From Serilophus lunatus (lineage: Eukaryota > Chordata > Aves > Passeriformes > Eurylaimidae), in the NCBI GenBank assembly GCA_013399895.1, contig VXBA01002618.1, positions 731,540 through 795,539 of the forward strand: DNA of 64,000 nucleotides, written 5' to 3'. Shown here piece by piece: positions 34,578-46,200 of this stretch. The first letter of the stretch is position 1. Each line of letters opens with the position of its first letter. The notes under the pieces were generated by a model that made no database searches, was not told the DNA's origin, and saw only the letters and a program-made list of their open reading frames with translations. Position numbers and translations under genes: made by a program.

Positions 34578-36389
34578 GCAGCTCTCTTGCCAATGTGGGA
34601 GAGAGGAAATCCAAGGATGCTTAACGAGCCATATTATGCTTTTCAGATTTCAAAACACTGCCATTTAAAAAGAGGTGAGATTTGAAACCCTAATTAAGCA
34701 ATATGCATAAATTTAAAGCAAATGTTCACTGAGCCCACATCTCCAAATCCCAGCCTAATGCAGTGCTGTTCCTACCAGCTGAAGTAAGTTTTAGCAGATG
34801 ACAACCTCCACCCTTGGCTAACCCGCTCCCCATATTAAACCTCAAAGTTTGTTTGGAAGAAAATCCTCCTCCCCACTTTCTTTCCTGTCTCACCTCCATG
34901 TAATTCAGAGAAGACTGTATTTGTATTTTTGTGAGGTTTTTTAAATAAAAATGACTATTCTAAATGAACATGGTCCTTACGAGGCCACCTCTTACAGCTT
35001 TTTATTGCAAAACAGCGTCCTTCACCAGAGGTTCATTTCACTCATGCCATTCTCATTACAGGTCTAATGAAAATTTAATAGTTCTGCCATCTCATTTTCA
35101 GACCATAAGACTAGGAAGACACAAGGAAATTTCTTTGCACTAGATTTTGAGGCAAAAGTCAGAGAACCCAGGAACCCTCAGGACCAGCATACATGTGCAA
35201 AGAGCAATACTGTGCTTCACTTCTATGACACAAAGACAATAATTGCACAGAGGGTGGGAGAACAATTGCTTAAGCAAGATTCAGAAGTGATACACTTCAG
35301 ATTCTGAAGTGATACAAATTACTGAAATACTTGTGAGGATGGAGGAGGAGAGAAATCAGCCAATTCTGGATTTTCACTGCATTGGTTTCACAGGAAAAAA
35401 ACGCTCTTTTTACTTGTTTGGGGGGGGGGGGTTTCCAACCAAATCTTTCAAGAAAAAGTAAGAATGAATTATGAGTGAAGGGTCTGTTGCTGCCAATTTT
35501 AACTGTCCTAAAAATTTAGGTTTGCTGCTTTTCATTTGTATCTTTACATTTTTGGATCCCCTAAGACCCATCTTCTTCCCCCAGCTCCACATGCAGGATT
35601 AGTTGGAGGAGTGACCCGAGCTGGTTTCACCATGTTTCACCACTGCTCCAGGGAACTGGAAGACACAAACACTGAAGGCAGACATGATGTTTTACACAAC
35701 AGAATGTTGCTAAAATTAGAACCAATATGAACAGAGTCGGGTTTTCATGACAGACTTTGCAAATGATTGAGCACTCCTTTAGGAAAAGGCCCATTGGAGA
35801 TTTCAAGCCATCTAGGCAATCCCTCCCAACTACACTGTGAGGACACTATTATTAAGAGTCATCAAACTACAGAAGATATAATGTCATTTTACAAATTAAG
35901 ATTGTCTGTGACAGCCAAGGTTTGTTGATCAGATTTCCAAAGACAACTAGACTATGCAACTCAACAACAACAAAAAAAGCTGTATTGTGGAAAACCCAGG
36001 GTGTTTTCCAAGCAAAGTAAATTTGATTTGCCTACACCCAGAATAGACTGAACCGGGTTGACTTCCCTCAAAATAGTTGGGATGTCCTTGAAAGGCCTCT
36101 TGATTTCTATAGCACGGGTAAGAGCTTCTCCATGCATCTTCATGACTCATGGTGACACATATTTTAGCTTACATGAGCTTATGAGACCTGACATTAAACT
36201 ATTTTTGGTTCACTTTTAGACTACTTTTCTACTCTCCCACACAGAACAATAAAGTGAATGAAAGCGTGCTTTGGGGTTTTTTTGGTTTTTTTGGATATGA
36301 CTTCAACTCCCTGAGCTTAGGCTAGTGCTATTGTAAGCATCGCATCATTTAATGACATTCACACATTCTTAAAAGTAGGTGCTTTTTTT

Positions 36390-36620
36390 GGCTGCAACAG
36401 ACCCAGAACCTCACACCTCTGGACACTTCAATTTTCCAGTCTAAATGTATTTACATTTTGACCATTTTACACCCATCTACTCTTGAGCTAATTTCTCCTC
36501 GCTGGCTCTTACCATCAGATGTATTTATAGACATGGACCATATCCCCTCTCAACTTTTGTTTTTGCTAGACTCAAAAAGTATATTCTTTTAGTCTCCTTC
36601 TGGAAAATCAGTACTATGTT
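36390..36620 (-). repeat. Ancient CR1-like LINE fragment
   Basis: The plus strand holds 'atgtatttatagacatggac', 'catatcccctctcaactttt' and 'ttttagtctccttctgg', matching the block 'atcccctctcagtcttctct...ctagactaaa...ttcagcc' of inverted CR1-type elements in sauropsids. It is highly diverged, with approximate borders. Confidence 0.5.
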
Positions 36621-37124
36621 TCTCCCAGCACCCAGCCAGCTCACGTGTGTGCCTGGTTAATCAGGGTCCATCCTTCCCGGCTCCCTTACTCCCCCCCAAC
36701 ACCAGCCCTGCAGGGTCACAGTGAGCTACTGGTCCTCCTGCACCAACATCCTTCTGACTGCTCCTTCCAAGGAGCTGCTCTTATTAAAACTTACAAGTAA
36801 CAAACAAAAGCCAAGCTTTTGAATCTCACATTTCATATCACTGGATTTCACACCGTTTTAACTATGCCAGTGCTCAAGGTATCCCAGCTTTCCATGAAAC
36901 GTCCCTCTCTCCCTGGATCAACAACATGCACCACTTCTGCTGTGTGTAGGTCTTTTAGAAACAGTCACACTATCACCATGATTCAGAACAGGGTTAAACC
37001 AGATCAGTTTCAAGCGATCCTTTGAAACTCCACTGGTATTCTCCTCTCCTCACAGTGACTTCTCCTTTCAGCATGGCCCATCATAATTCCCATTCCCATT
37101 GGTTGCCAATTGTTGTAATTAACA

Positions 37125-37400
37125 GAAACAGGAAAAAAGACAAAATGGGTCAGACCAAAGGTCCCTATTGCCCACTAACCTCCCTGCCAGGGGGCAATAG
37201 CAGACATGTAACGGCCAGGAAAGCACACAGAAAATATAACTGAGAGGTGCTGCCGTTTCATATTACAGGTCTTGTTTATTTTTTCTGTTATGAATTTGTC
37301 CAAATACTTTCCAAACCCAGGTAAACTTTTTGGTTATAGAACACCTGGTGTTAGCAAATCTCAGCATTTAATCCAAGATGGCTTGCAGTGACAGGTTCAA
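37125..37400 (-). repeat. Ancient sauropsid dispersed repeat (CR1/L3-like)
   Basis: 'aatgggtcagaccaaaggtc' and 'ggcaatagcagac' followed by 'aatttgtccaaatactttcc' match the well-known order of an old dispersed repeat of reptiles and birds ('gggtcagaccaaaggtccat...ggccaatagcaga...ttgtctaatccc'). The family name is not certain from memory. It contains the 9-base inverted pair ctattgccc / gggcaatag at 37165-37173 and 37192-37200. Confidence 0.55.
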
Positions 37401-40284
37401 CCTCTGATGCTATTTCAGATATTAAATGAATGAAGTCTGGTTTTAGTCCATCCAAAGCTTTCAGAAGAGGACACTCTGGCATCGGTCTTGTCAACAGAAG
37501 ACCACTACACCAGTCTAGCATGACCTACTTTTGGCAGTACCATGCCATACATAAATTTTTCATATTTGCTTTAGTAACTTTAAAGGTACAGTAGTGAGAC
37601 TTGCACTGAAGAAGGAACTTGGCATGGGAGGATGAGGAGCACTGAAAATGATGTCCATCACATTGATGGATATTCCCCCTCTCATAGGATCACTCTGATT
37701 GGGTGGGTCTACAAAAAACAGCAACAGACCCTAGATTTCACATGTCTTTATGCAGGACTCCAGCACAGAGGCTAGCTAAAGCCAGGAGGGTCAGCTAACT
37801 CGGATTCATTTCCAACTTGACAACATTGAAGGATGTTTATAACTGCATGCCATCACCCATTTTGCCATTGCCCTTCTATCTCCCTCACTGAAACCTAACA
37901 CAAACCAAATATTTAATCTTGGAACTATGTTTACACTTATTTTCTTTTCTATCCTTCCGACCTGTATGTACATGTAAAAGAACCTTTTACTTCACATGCT
38001 TTTCAATTTGCAGCTAAGCTTGAAGAGTTGGCAAACCCTCCCTGTTCCTACACTTCCTGACATATCAGGATTTTTCCATCCCCCGAAGACTTTTTGCTTA
38101 TTCCTAAAAGCCTTCCTGAAGCAGTTATTTGTCCAAAGAAATACTGAGCCCTTCCTATGTGTTCTCTTCTTACTTGCTTGGGCTATTTATTTTATTCAGG
38201 CAGGAGAATCATGGGTTTCCTTGAGGCTCCAGACCCCCTTCAGGCTGACACCCAGGAGCTCCCCTGCCCAGGGACTCACTCACATGTTGCATTTTCAAAT
38301 GGAAGATCTGGAGCTGTCCTGATTCCTGCAATGGCAGCAATTCTCAGCCACCTCTAGGAAAGACTGGGGGACAGAACTCTTAGGCCATTTTAAGCACTTT
38401 CCCCTACTAGTGTGCCACAGTTTTGTTACAAAGCCTACTCACCAATCACACAAATCAGAGCTACTCATCTCATTTTGCTCATTCTTCCATTTTTTTTAAA
38501 CTGAGTCAAAGCATTAGCCTTGGTTGTCTTTTCAACCAGCTCACTCACCAAATCCAAACCACCTATAAACGGTTGTCTTTTTTTTTCCCCCTAAATCAAA
38601 TAATGATGGCGCAGTCATATCTATGACTGACTAAGCCCTTCTGATGAGCAGCAATTGTTCTGCAAGTAGACCTTGTGATCTAAAGTGTCCTGTAACAATA
38701 ACCCCAAGCAGAAATTGTATCTTTTTAAAATGAAAAACCTTTTTCATAAGCAAATTTAATCCATGAATCCTCAGCAATATTCTTAGTGCTACTGTAACAG
38801 AACTTTCCATAATGAAACATAACTGATTAGTTTGAAAGTGGGCTGAAACCTGAAGTGCTGCATTTAGCTTTTCCTGTTTTGTCGCTGAAAGGGAAACTTA
38901 CCTTCACCCAGGACAATCCAAAACCTTCTAGATTACTTCAAATTTCATTATCTGCCACTGAGTATGAGGCCTGCTTTGTTCCTTATAATTTTGACAACAG
39001 CACTGTCTAAAGTGGGAGTGTTCAAGTGGCTTCAAATAAAGACTTAAGACTGAGGAGGGCAGAAGAGATTCAACACATTTCAAGACCAATCATTTTTTGC
39101 AGTATGTTATCACATGAGCATTAAAAAACCCACAACACCGTCAAAAAAAACAGATGAGGCAGCACTTATCTGAAGCTTATTACTCTAAGACTCAGGTCAA
39201 ATTTGCATCTCACTTCCATCAAGCCTTTTTTCTTTTTTTTTTTTTTTTCCTCATGTTTTCTATTTGAATGCTTGCCAATGAAGAGCAAGAGGCTAAAACT
39301 TACAGTGCTCTTTATTATACCAACTTTTAAATAATTACAGACGTAGTCACAAGCTTTGTACTTCTATGTTTATTGTTCAGCCTACAACACAGATGCAAGG
39401 ATGCCCCAGTACCAGCACTGGGAGCACAGAACACCTATGTTTCAAGAGGGTTTTACAGGCTGTCACTCAGTCTCCTTTTCCTTCCCTCAGTTTTGCAATG
39501 AGGGTGGTTGAAATGACGACAGACAAAGCAGGACAGCACTGAGCCACCTTCCTCAAGAGACCAAGATGAGAACCTAGGTGCTATCCCTAAATGACTTTAA
39601 AATACAATAAAATAACCAAACAATGAAAAACAAAAATCAAATTGAGCAAGTTTCCCGTTACCGGAAAAGTACCAACTAGTCCTGTCCCCCCCTCTCACCC
39701 CCTACTGATATTAAAGAGGTACACAAAAAAACAGCCCTACCCAGTAGGATGGGACTATGGCTTCAGAAGAATTCAATAATTTAAACTTAATTTTAGGTCT
39801 ACAAGTGCTGCCAAGCACCACTTCATTTGTCTACAAAACATTTTGATTATTTGTCAGAACAAAGCAAGCTCCCTCTGCTTTCTCCACACATGTATTTGGC
39901 TCTTTTTTTAATTTGTGTGCCTTTAGACCTATGTCCAGTCTGAAGCTGTTTTGGGCTTTAACCCCACAGAACTTCTCTCTTTTAAGGACTTGTTTTTCTT
40001 AAAGCAGTAACAGCAGCAAGTTAAAGGCAAGAAGGGATTCGCTCCTGCAACGAAATGGTTAAAAATGAGGCTCTGCTGATGTGTGCTTCTCTGATCCATT
40101 ACATTTCTCGCAAGCTGAGCTAAGAGCTGAGCACCAAGTATCAACTGTAATATGATCCAAGAGTTTATGGAAAAAATAACTGCACATACCAAGCATGCAC
40201 ATTTAATAAGATTTTGTTTCCATTAAAATATTCAAGAAACGTGATTTTAAAAATCTGCTTCTCTCCCTGACTGATTTTTAATGT

Positions 40285-40335
40285 TTCTCCTCCCCCTCCC
40301 CTAAATACACACCTCCTTTCCAAAAACCAAACCCT

Positions 40336-40372
<37 letters not shown>

Positions 40373-40382
40373 AAGAACACCN
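40285..40382. repeat. C/T block, A/C block and long poly-A tract
   Basis: A C/T-rich stretch (ctcctccccctcccctaaat) is followed by 'aaaaaccaaaccctt', then 23 A (40337-40359), one G and 14 A (40361-40374), then an ambiguous base at 40382. It lies about 390 bases from the assembly gap. Tract length is likely unreliable. Confidence 0.85.
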
Positions 40383-40770
40383 GGAAGAAAGAAAAAAGCA
40401 GTCCTACTGCAGGGAAGAGAGGCTTGAAAAACAACTTTGATTGGCACTTGGCCTGACCCACAGAGGAAGAAAAACAGTTTTTGGACAAAGAGCGCAAATA
40501 TTTAAGCTCATTGACTTACGGGCTTTCTTAGCATTTGCAAGAACCGACCTGGAGCGAGATGTGTTGGGAGAGATTGAATTAAAATAAAACCAAACCCCGG
40601 CATCGCGTTCTTCTCGGGCGCTCGGGGACTCGGCGCGTTTGAACAGCTCAGCAATTTTAATTCATTTGCACTGGACAAACAAAAAGCACCTCCGCTAATG
40701 GTCCCCGGGAGGCAGCTGTCGGGAGCAGGGGGTGCATCCATCCCCCGGCTCCGGGGGGTCCGCGGGAGGC

Positions 40771-41521
40771 NNNNNNNNNNNNNNNNNNNNNNNNNNNNNN
40801 NNNNNNNNNNNNNNNNNNNNNNNNNNNNNNNNNNNNNNNNNNNNNNNNNNNNNNNNNNNNNNNNNNNNNNNNNNNNNNNNNNNNNNNNNNNNNNNNNNNN
40901 NNNNNNNNNNNNNNNNNNNNNNNNNNNNNNNNNNNNNNNNNNNNNNNNNNNNNNNNNNNNNNNNNNNNNNNNNNNNNNNNNNNNNNNNNNNNNNNNNNNN
41001 NNNNNNNNNNNNNNNNNNNNNNNNNNNNNNNNNNNNNNNNNNNNNNNNNNNNNNNNNNNNNNNNNNNNNNNNNNNNNNNNNNNNNNNNNNNNNNNNNNNN
41101 NNNNNNNNNNNNNNNNNNNNNNNNNNNNNNNNNNNNNNNNNNNNNNNNNNNNNNNNNNNNNNNNNNNNNNNNNNNNNNNNNNNNNNNNNNNNNNNNNNNN
41201 NNNNNNNNNNNNNNNNNNNNNNNNNNNNNNNNNNNNNNNNNNNNNNNNNNNNNNNNNNNNNNNNNNNNNNNNNNNNNNNNNNNNNNNNNNNNNNNNNNNN
41301 NNNNNNNNNNNNNNNNNNNNNNNNNNNNNNNNNNNNNNNNNNNNNNNNNNNNNNNNNNNNNNNNNNNNNNNNNNNNNNNNNNNNNNNNNNNNNNNNNNNN
41401 NNNNNNNNNNNNNNNNNNNNNNNNNNNNNNNNNNNNNNNNNNNNNNNNNNNNNNNNNNNNNNNNNNNNNNNNNNNNNNNNNNNNNNNNNNNNNNNNNNNN
41501 NNNNNNNNNNNNNNNNNNNNN
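40771..41521. other. Assembly gap, probably hiding SESN3 exon 1
   Basis: 751 consecutive N in the middle of a CpG island. The mammalian exon 1 peptide with its paired-cysteine motif (Leu-Cys-Thr-Asn-Cys) cannot be found in the visible sequence on either side, so it is inferred to lie in the gap. The gap length may be an estimate. Confidence 0.9.
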
Positions 41522-41545
41522 TCGCGGCGGGCCGCCCGCCGCCGG

Positions 41546-41550
41546 CCAAT
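41546..41550 (+). promoter_or_regulatory. CCAAT box
   Basis: ccaat in 'ggccaatgggcag', inside the CpG island 25 bases from the gap. NF-Y sites act in either orientation, so it fits a minus-strand promoter. A second ccaat is at 41687-41691. Confidence 0.5.
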
Positions 41551-41594
41551 GGGCAGCGTCCGCCCCGGCTCCCATCTCCGGGCAGCCTGCGAGA

Positions 41595-41658
41595 GGGGGC
41601 GGGGCGCGGGGCGGGGCCGGCCGCGTCTCTGGGCAGCCTTGGGGAGAAGGGGCGGGGC
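41595..41658 (+). promoter_or_regulatory. Cluster of three GC boxes
   Basis: GGGGCGGGGC-type Sp1/KLF motifs at about 41595-41605, 41608-41618 and 41649-41659. They lie between the two CCAAT boxes, a usual arrangement for a TATA-less housekeeping-type promoter. Confidence 0.6.
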
Positions 41659-41686
41659 CGGCGCCTCGGCGCGTGCCTTCCCCTGC

Positions 41687-41711
41687 CCAATAGCGGGGGC
41701 GCTATGCAAAT
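41687..41711 (+). promoter_or_regulatory. CCAAT box next to octamer ATGCAAAT
   Basis: ccaat at 41687-41691 is followed 12 bases later by an exact POU octamer, atgcaaat (41704-41711), in the CpG island. The pairing is seen directly; function is inferred. Confidence 0.5.
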
Positions 41712-42063
41712 TAGGCGGCCGAGGCCACGCCCTCAGGGCAGAGGGGCTCGGAGCCCCGACCCGTGCCAGGACCCGCTCCCGGTCCCGGAGCGTCCCCCGG
41801 GACCCCGAGTTTGGTGTTAACGGTGTGATGATGTCCAGGCCTTAGCCTCCCGCCCCGCCTGTCCGCCTGCCCGACTGCCGGGGCCAGGCACAGTCCCGGG
41901 CCGTCGGCACCCTGATGCTGCCGGGGTCCCGCCGTCCCCGGGCGGCGCGCTGTGTGTGCGCGGGGCGGGGAGGGGGTTGTGCGGGCAGGGACACGGCCGC
42001 GCTGCTGCCGGGAACGGCGGGACGGGGTGTCGGCTGTAGGGGAAGTTGGGAGCACGCATGCGA

Positions 42064-42142
42064 GTGTGTGTGTGTGTGTGTGTCTGTGTCTGTGTGTGTC
42101 TGTGTGTGTCTGTGTGTCTGTGTGTCTGTGTGTGTGTGTGTC
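42064..42142 (+). repeat. Imperfect (TG)n microsatellite
   Basis: About 79 bases of TG repeats interrupted by tgtc units, directly at the upstream edge of the CpG island. Alternating purine-pyrimidine DNA of this kind can adopt Z-form. The apparent Val-Cys-Val open frames over it are repeat artefacts. Confidence 0.95.
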
Positions 42143-42958
42143 TTTGCCTTTGCCTCAGGTCGCCAGGATTGTTAGGAATGATGAGTCAGGCTTTCTAGGC
42201 TCCATGCTAATGCTCGGAGATGGAGTGTATAATTAGGGCAGAGGCAAATCTGTAATCTGCAGGCTGGCAGGGCTGGGGTAGGAAGCTCTGCTTTGCACCA
42301 CGGCATCGCTGCAGTTTCCCTTGCCTGTGTGCTCTCTGGCTCTTAAATGCGCATGGAGGAGCTTTAAGTGGGGAGTCGCACCGACGTCAATAAAAGTTCA
42401 TTAAATGTCGAGCGTTATATAATTCCTATTTGGAAACATGATGGTATAGAAGTATTTGGGGTTTTCATGCTATTACTCTATGAAATTTCTAAGCAGATTA
42501 GGGATGTTGCATTGTTTTCAAGGCTTCTCCCGGCAAAACAATTTTAAATCAGCTTCTTGAGAACTGCTCTGCTTTGCTTGGGAATGCTTTCTATTTTTGC
42601 AACGTGAAGCGTTGTATAATTTAGTCAACTGGCTGGCTAAAAAGGACACAATGAAATTAGTAATTTACATCTCTTAAAGGAGACTAATTGAACCTAAATC
42701 TGACTGTTTCAGAACTCCTGAAAAGTTTCTCAGATCAGACTTTGACAGTGTAAGTAAAACTCCATCTACAGTAACATTCTCTCCAATCCTTTCCCCTCCA
42801 TCCATTTCCAAAGGGATCTTTTCCTCAGGCAATGCAGCCTTCAGCAGACTGCTTCTGTGGACTCTGCTACTGCCATTCAATACAGAGTGGAATGCATCCA
42901 AATGTTACAGTCACAGACAGCCATACAAAATGCTTGGAGAGGAATAAATGGAAGAGGA

Positions 42959-43060
42959 TTGTGGGGTTTTTTTTGTTTTGTTGGTTGTTTGTGGGGGGTT
43001 TTTTGGGGGGGGGAGGGGAGGGAAGGTTTTGGGGTTTAGTTTGATTGGTTGTTTTTTCCC
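42959..43060 (-). repeat. G/T-rich low-complexity tract
   Basis: Runs of G and T with a central G/A block (gggggaggggagggaagg). Read on the minus strand it is A/C-rich with a C/T centre, the same layout as 47653-47819 and 61957-62150. Several G runs of four or more could form G-quadruplexes. Confidence 0.85.
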
Positions 43061-43247
43061 CCCAAGCAGTGTACTGGAAATGGCATCCCAACATGAGAAA
43101 ACAGTTTGTTTGTGCTTGTGTGCAGGTACTTGCTGTGCCATATCTGAATCCCACATAGTGCAGCATAGTGCTCTTTAAACAAGGGGGAAAGTGTAGCCAA
43201 ACAGGTTAGTTTCCATCACCTAATCTGAATGTAATGCTAACATTTAA

Positions 43248-43255
43248 GTAAACAA
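43248..43255 (+). promoter_or_regulatory. Candidate FOXO element GTAAACAA
   Basis: Exact forkhead consensus gtaaacaa, about 1.2 kb beyond the CpG island on the upstream side of SESN3. SESN3 is a documented FOXO target in mammals, so the match is suggestive. An 8-base match is expected by chance about once or twice per 64 kb on both strands; others occur at 1366, 13672, 16278 and 46550. Confidence 0.25.
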
Positions 43256-46200
43256 CGTGGATGATGGAAATGTTTTTTTATTTCTTACTGAACTCCATGA
43301 TAATGTTATCAGGAATAAGAATTTTTAAAAGAAGCAGAAGAGGATCAGGGTTATTAAGCCACGAGCAAAGGAGAGTTCACTCTTTAGCTCAAGTAAGATC
43401 ACTTTGGGTCATTTGCTGTTAAAGCTATTGGTTGAAGAGTCAAATCCATTTGGTAGTAGTAGACAAGTTTGAAACACAGATAAAAGAAAGATTTTGGCTG
43501 AGTTACTATTAGGAGTAACCATAACATTAATATTATAACTTTAACATTGGAATACTGGCAGATCTTCAGATTTAAGTAATAGCATCTCTTAATTTATTAT
43601 ATCTCGAAAGTGGCAAGTACACAGGACAAGATATCCTCAGAAATGTAGTTGGGTCCCATTCCCTTGCTGAAATTATTTTTGCCTTGATTGGCAACTTCAG
43701 ATCTTTAGCAAAGTCCATTAAACCCAGGGAAATTTTGCATTAGCCAGGCATGAAAGTTAGGCTGACTTGTAAGGCTGTTTAAGATTTGAGAAATTTGATA
43801 TCCAGTCTCTGTTCTGCCACGAATGTCTTGTGAAAGAGAGAGGGACATGCATGCCCAGATGCTTGAAGTTGGGTTGACTAACCCTCACTTAAACAATAAG
43901 CACTTAAGTACCTTTGTGGCTCCCAGCCTTGCCTTTCAGTACTTTAGTATCTGAGAAATATCAAGAGATGCATAAAATTTGAAAGTGTTTCATTGTTTTT
44001 GGAAACAATACAGCAAATGGAAGTTGCCTAAAACCCTTTCTTGCACTCAACAAAAATTCTCTTGGATCTTTTCTGAAGTTAATTTTTCCCTCTGCATTTT
44101 CCTTTTATGAAGAGTTTTAATGCCTTACAGGTATCAGAAGTGTACCTAGCAGGGCCAGACTCAGTGCTTACCCAGAATCAGTGTTAGTTAATTAGTGTAT
44201 AAACTGGAGACAATGTCAGAATTTTCAAACCACCTGAACTCTGTCTAGATGTGGTGTTTGGAAATGAATTGTTATGATCCTTGTGGCACTGATCCTGTAA
44301 AACGCTGTGTACGCACCATCTGCGGAGTCCTGCTGCCTGGAAATGCTTGGGCATGTGGGCCTGATTTTGAGCTCTTGAATGATTCCATTTTGGGTTCAAC
44401 ATGTGCATAAGTTCTGCAGAATAAAAGCCTGTCTTTGTACAAGCTGGTTTCTTAGTGAACATATCCACATTCTTGAAAGTTCTCCATGTAAACTTATTTT
44501 GCAAAAGAAATATGCAAAAATATCCACTGCTCCCTTCACAATTGTCTGGCAGTTTTTATGGTCCATACCTCACTTGCCATCCACTGCTGTGGATTTCCTT
44601 CAGTTTTTGCCCAGCTACTTAGTCATTAAGGAAAGCAGAATGATGAAATTAAGAAGTATTGGAGTTACAAGCAGCACGGTATCTTGACCTGTCTCAGAAT
44701 TTTAAGAAGGTTGTGAATTCTATAAACCCAATTGCTGTGTAAGGGTAAGGTGGATTTTTTTTTCCCCCTTGATGATATGGAGCATACTGGCTTGAGACCA
44801 TCACATCCTTCCAGAGAAATTACTGACTTACTAGGATGGACTTGCACTAGTGGTTACCGATTAAATAGATTTTTGTCATCAATGATGTTAACTTTTGCAA
44901 AGTTTAAAAAACAAACCCTATGATGGAATGAAAAGGCAGGAACCAACTTCCAAAGGAAGTCTGCATTTTCCTGCCTCCTGAAACCATCAGATGCATTTTT
45001 GGTAGACACATTGCAGCCAGACATGGACTGCTGCCCTTCCCATAGGAGTGGATATGGTGTGCTGGCCTTTGCTAGAAGGTCAACGTTCTCCTTATGCAGC
45101 CTTCAAGCTAACAAGGATGAAGCCAAGGATTAAGCTAATGGATCAGCTAAGAGACATAAATGCATCCAAACATTGAGCTCTTGTCATTCCCTAGAGCAAG
45201 CACTTGTACAATGGTTAAGCAGTGTGATACCAGATTTGAACTTCTGCAGTATTCCCACCTAGAATTTAGGCACAATGCATCTCCACAGTCTTCCAGAAAG
45301 CATCACATCCAATAACCATCTGCTGCACAACCATTCTGTGAGAGAGCACACAGCGATAAACATCTACTTATTTAAAAAGCAAAAAGAAAATGATCTGTAG
45401 ATTGACTGAACAGTATTGACCATGCTGTGTGTCCCAGAACAGTCAGCTTAGTGGCAATGTGCTGGGGAGGTGCTATGGGAGTGCTAATAAAATCCATGAC
45501 ATGCTTCCCTAAGATATGAACCTACTCTAAAAGTGTGGAGTGCTTTTGTTGTTCATACATTAATGAACAGCTTGATGCTTCCTGAAAACGTTGGATTGAC
45601 AAGATCAAGTGCTGTAAAATCAAACTCATTATGCAGTGAAAACGTTTGTGATTCACAGACATCCAGCAGCTTAGAGAGGATAGAAGACGGGACAAGTTAG
45701 CTGCCATGCAACAGCTCTGAATGGATTGCTGCAAAACTAGAAATCTCACATGAAATTAGAAGATCTTCAAGTTTTGCCTAGAAGCAGGAAGAGAGAGCAT
45801 GCATGAGCACCCAGCTCTAGAGCCTTACCCACTCTCCCTCTCTGACTGCCACAGTCAAGTGCTATGTGCACGAGGTGATTGACACATGTCACATGCCTTA
45901 CATTTCATGACTCCACAAGTCATTCAGTAAAGCTGTACTGAGCATGTATACACAGGAAAATAGATGTAGTTTCTCTGGATTAAAGATCCAGCCCATTTAC
46001 ATGATGTCAAATGAGTGATAGTCCCACGTTCATTATCATAATTTTTGTTGCACCGTTTTAATACCATTTGCACAGCATTTATATTACGTTGTATGGAGAA
46101 GGAAGGGCCACAGATGAAGTTTGTGCCCTGAGTGATGTTATGCACACTTTGACACTACAAATTGACCATCCTTACAGTTACAATCCTTACAATTGCACTT

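Larger units (their letters stand above)
18361..40770 (-). other. SESN3: SESN3 intron 1 (5' end in or near gap)
   Basis: The stretch from the exon 2 acceptor to the assembly gap is about 22.4 kb and should be most of intron 1, by analogy with the large first intron of SESN3 in other vertebrates. Recognised contents are old CR1-like pieces near 19275, 27025, 36390 and 37125, homopolymer and C/T-A/C tracts, a hairpin at 34453-34480 and a short tandem duplication at 34543-34577. Open frames of 60-121 codons occur at chance density. Nothing else is recognised in 19480-27020, 27115-34450 or 37400-40270. Confidence 0.75.
40590..42060. promoter_or_regulatory. SESN3: CpG island, SESN3 promoter region
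   Basis: G+C and CpG content rise sharply on both sides of the N run (for example 'cgggcgctcggggactcggc' on the left and 'cgcggcgggccgcccgccgc' on the right), against an A/T-rich background elsewhere. It is the only CpG island in the window and lies upstream of SESN3 exon 2, so it most likely holds the transcription start and exon 1. The right side carries CCAAT boxes, GC boxes and an octamer. No TATA box is evident in the visible part. Confidence 0.88.

Noticed and set aside
40508..41845. Several 330-360 codon open frames spanning the gap on both strands
   Set aside because: Most of each frame is N translated as X. The visible parts are Pro/Arg/Gly/Ala-rich CpG-island translations without family resemblance.
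41915..42236. Open frames with Val-Cys-Val-Ser repeats
   Set aside because: They translate the TG microsatellite.
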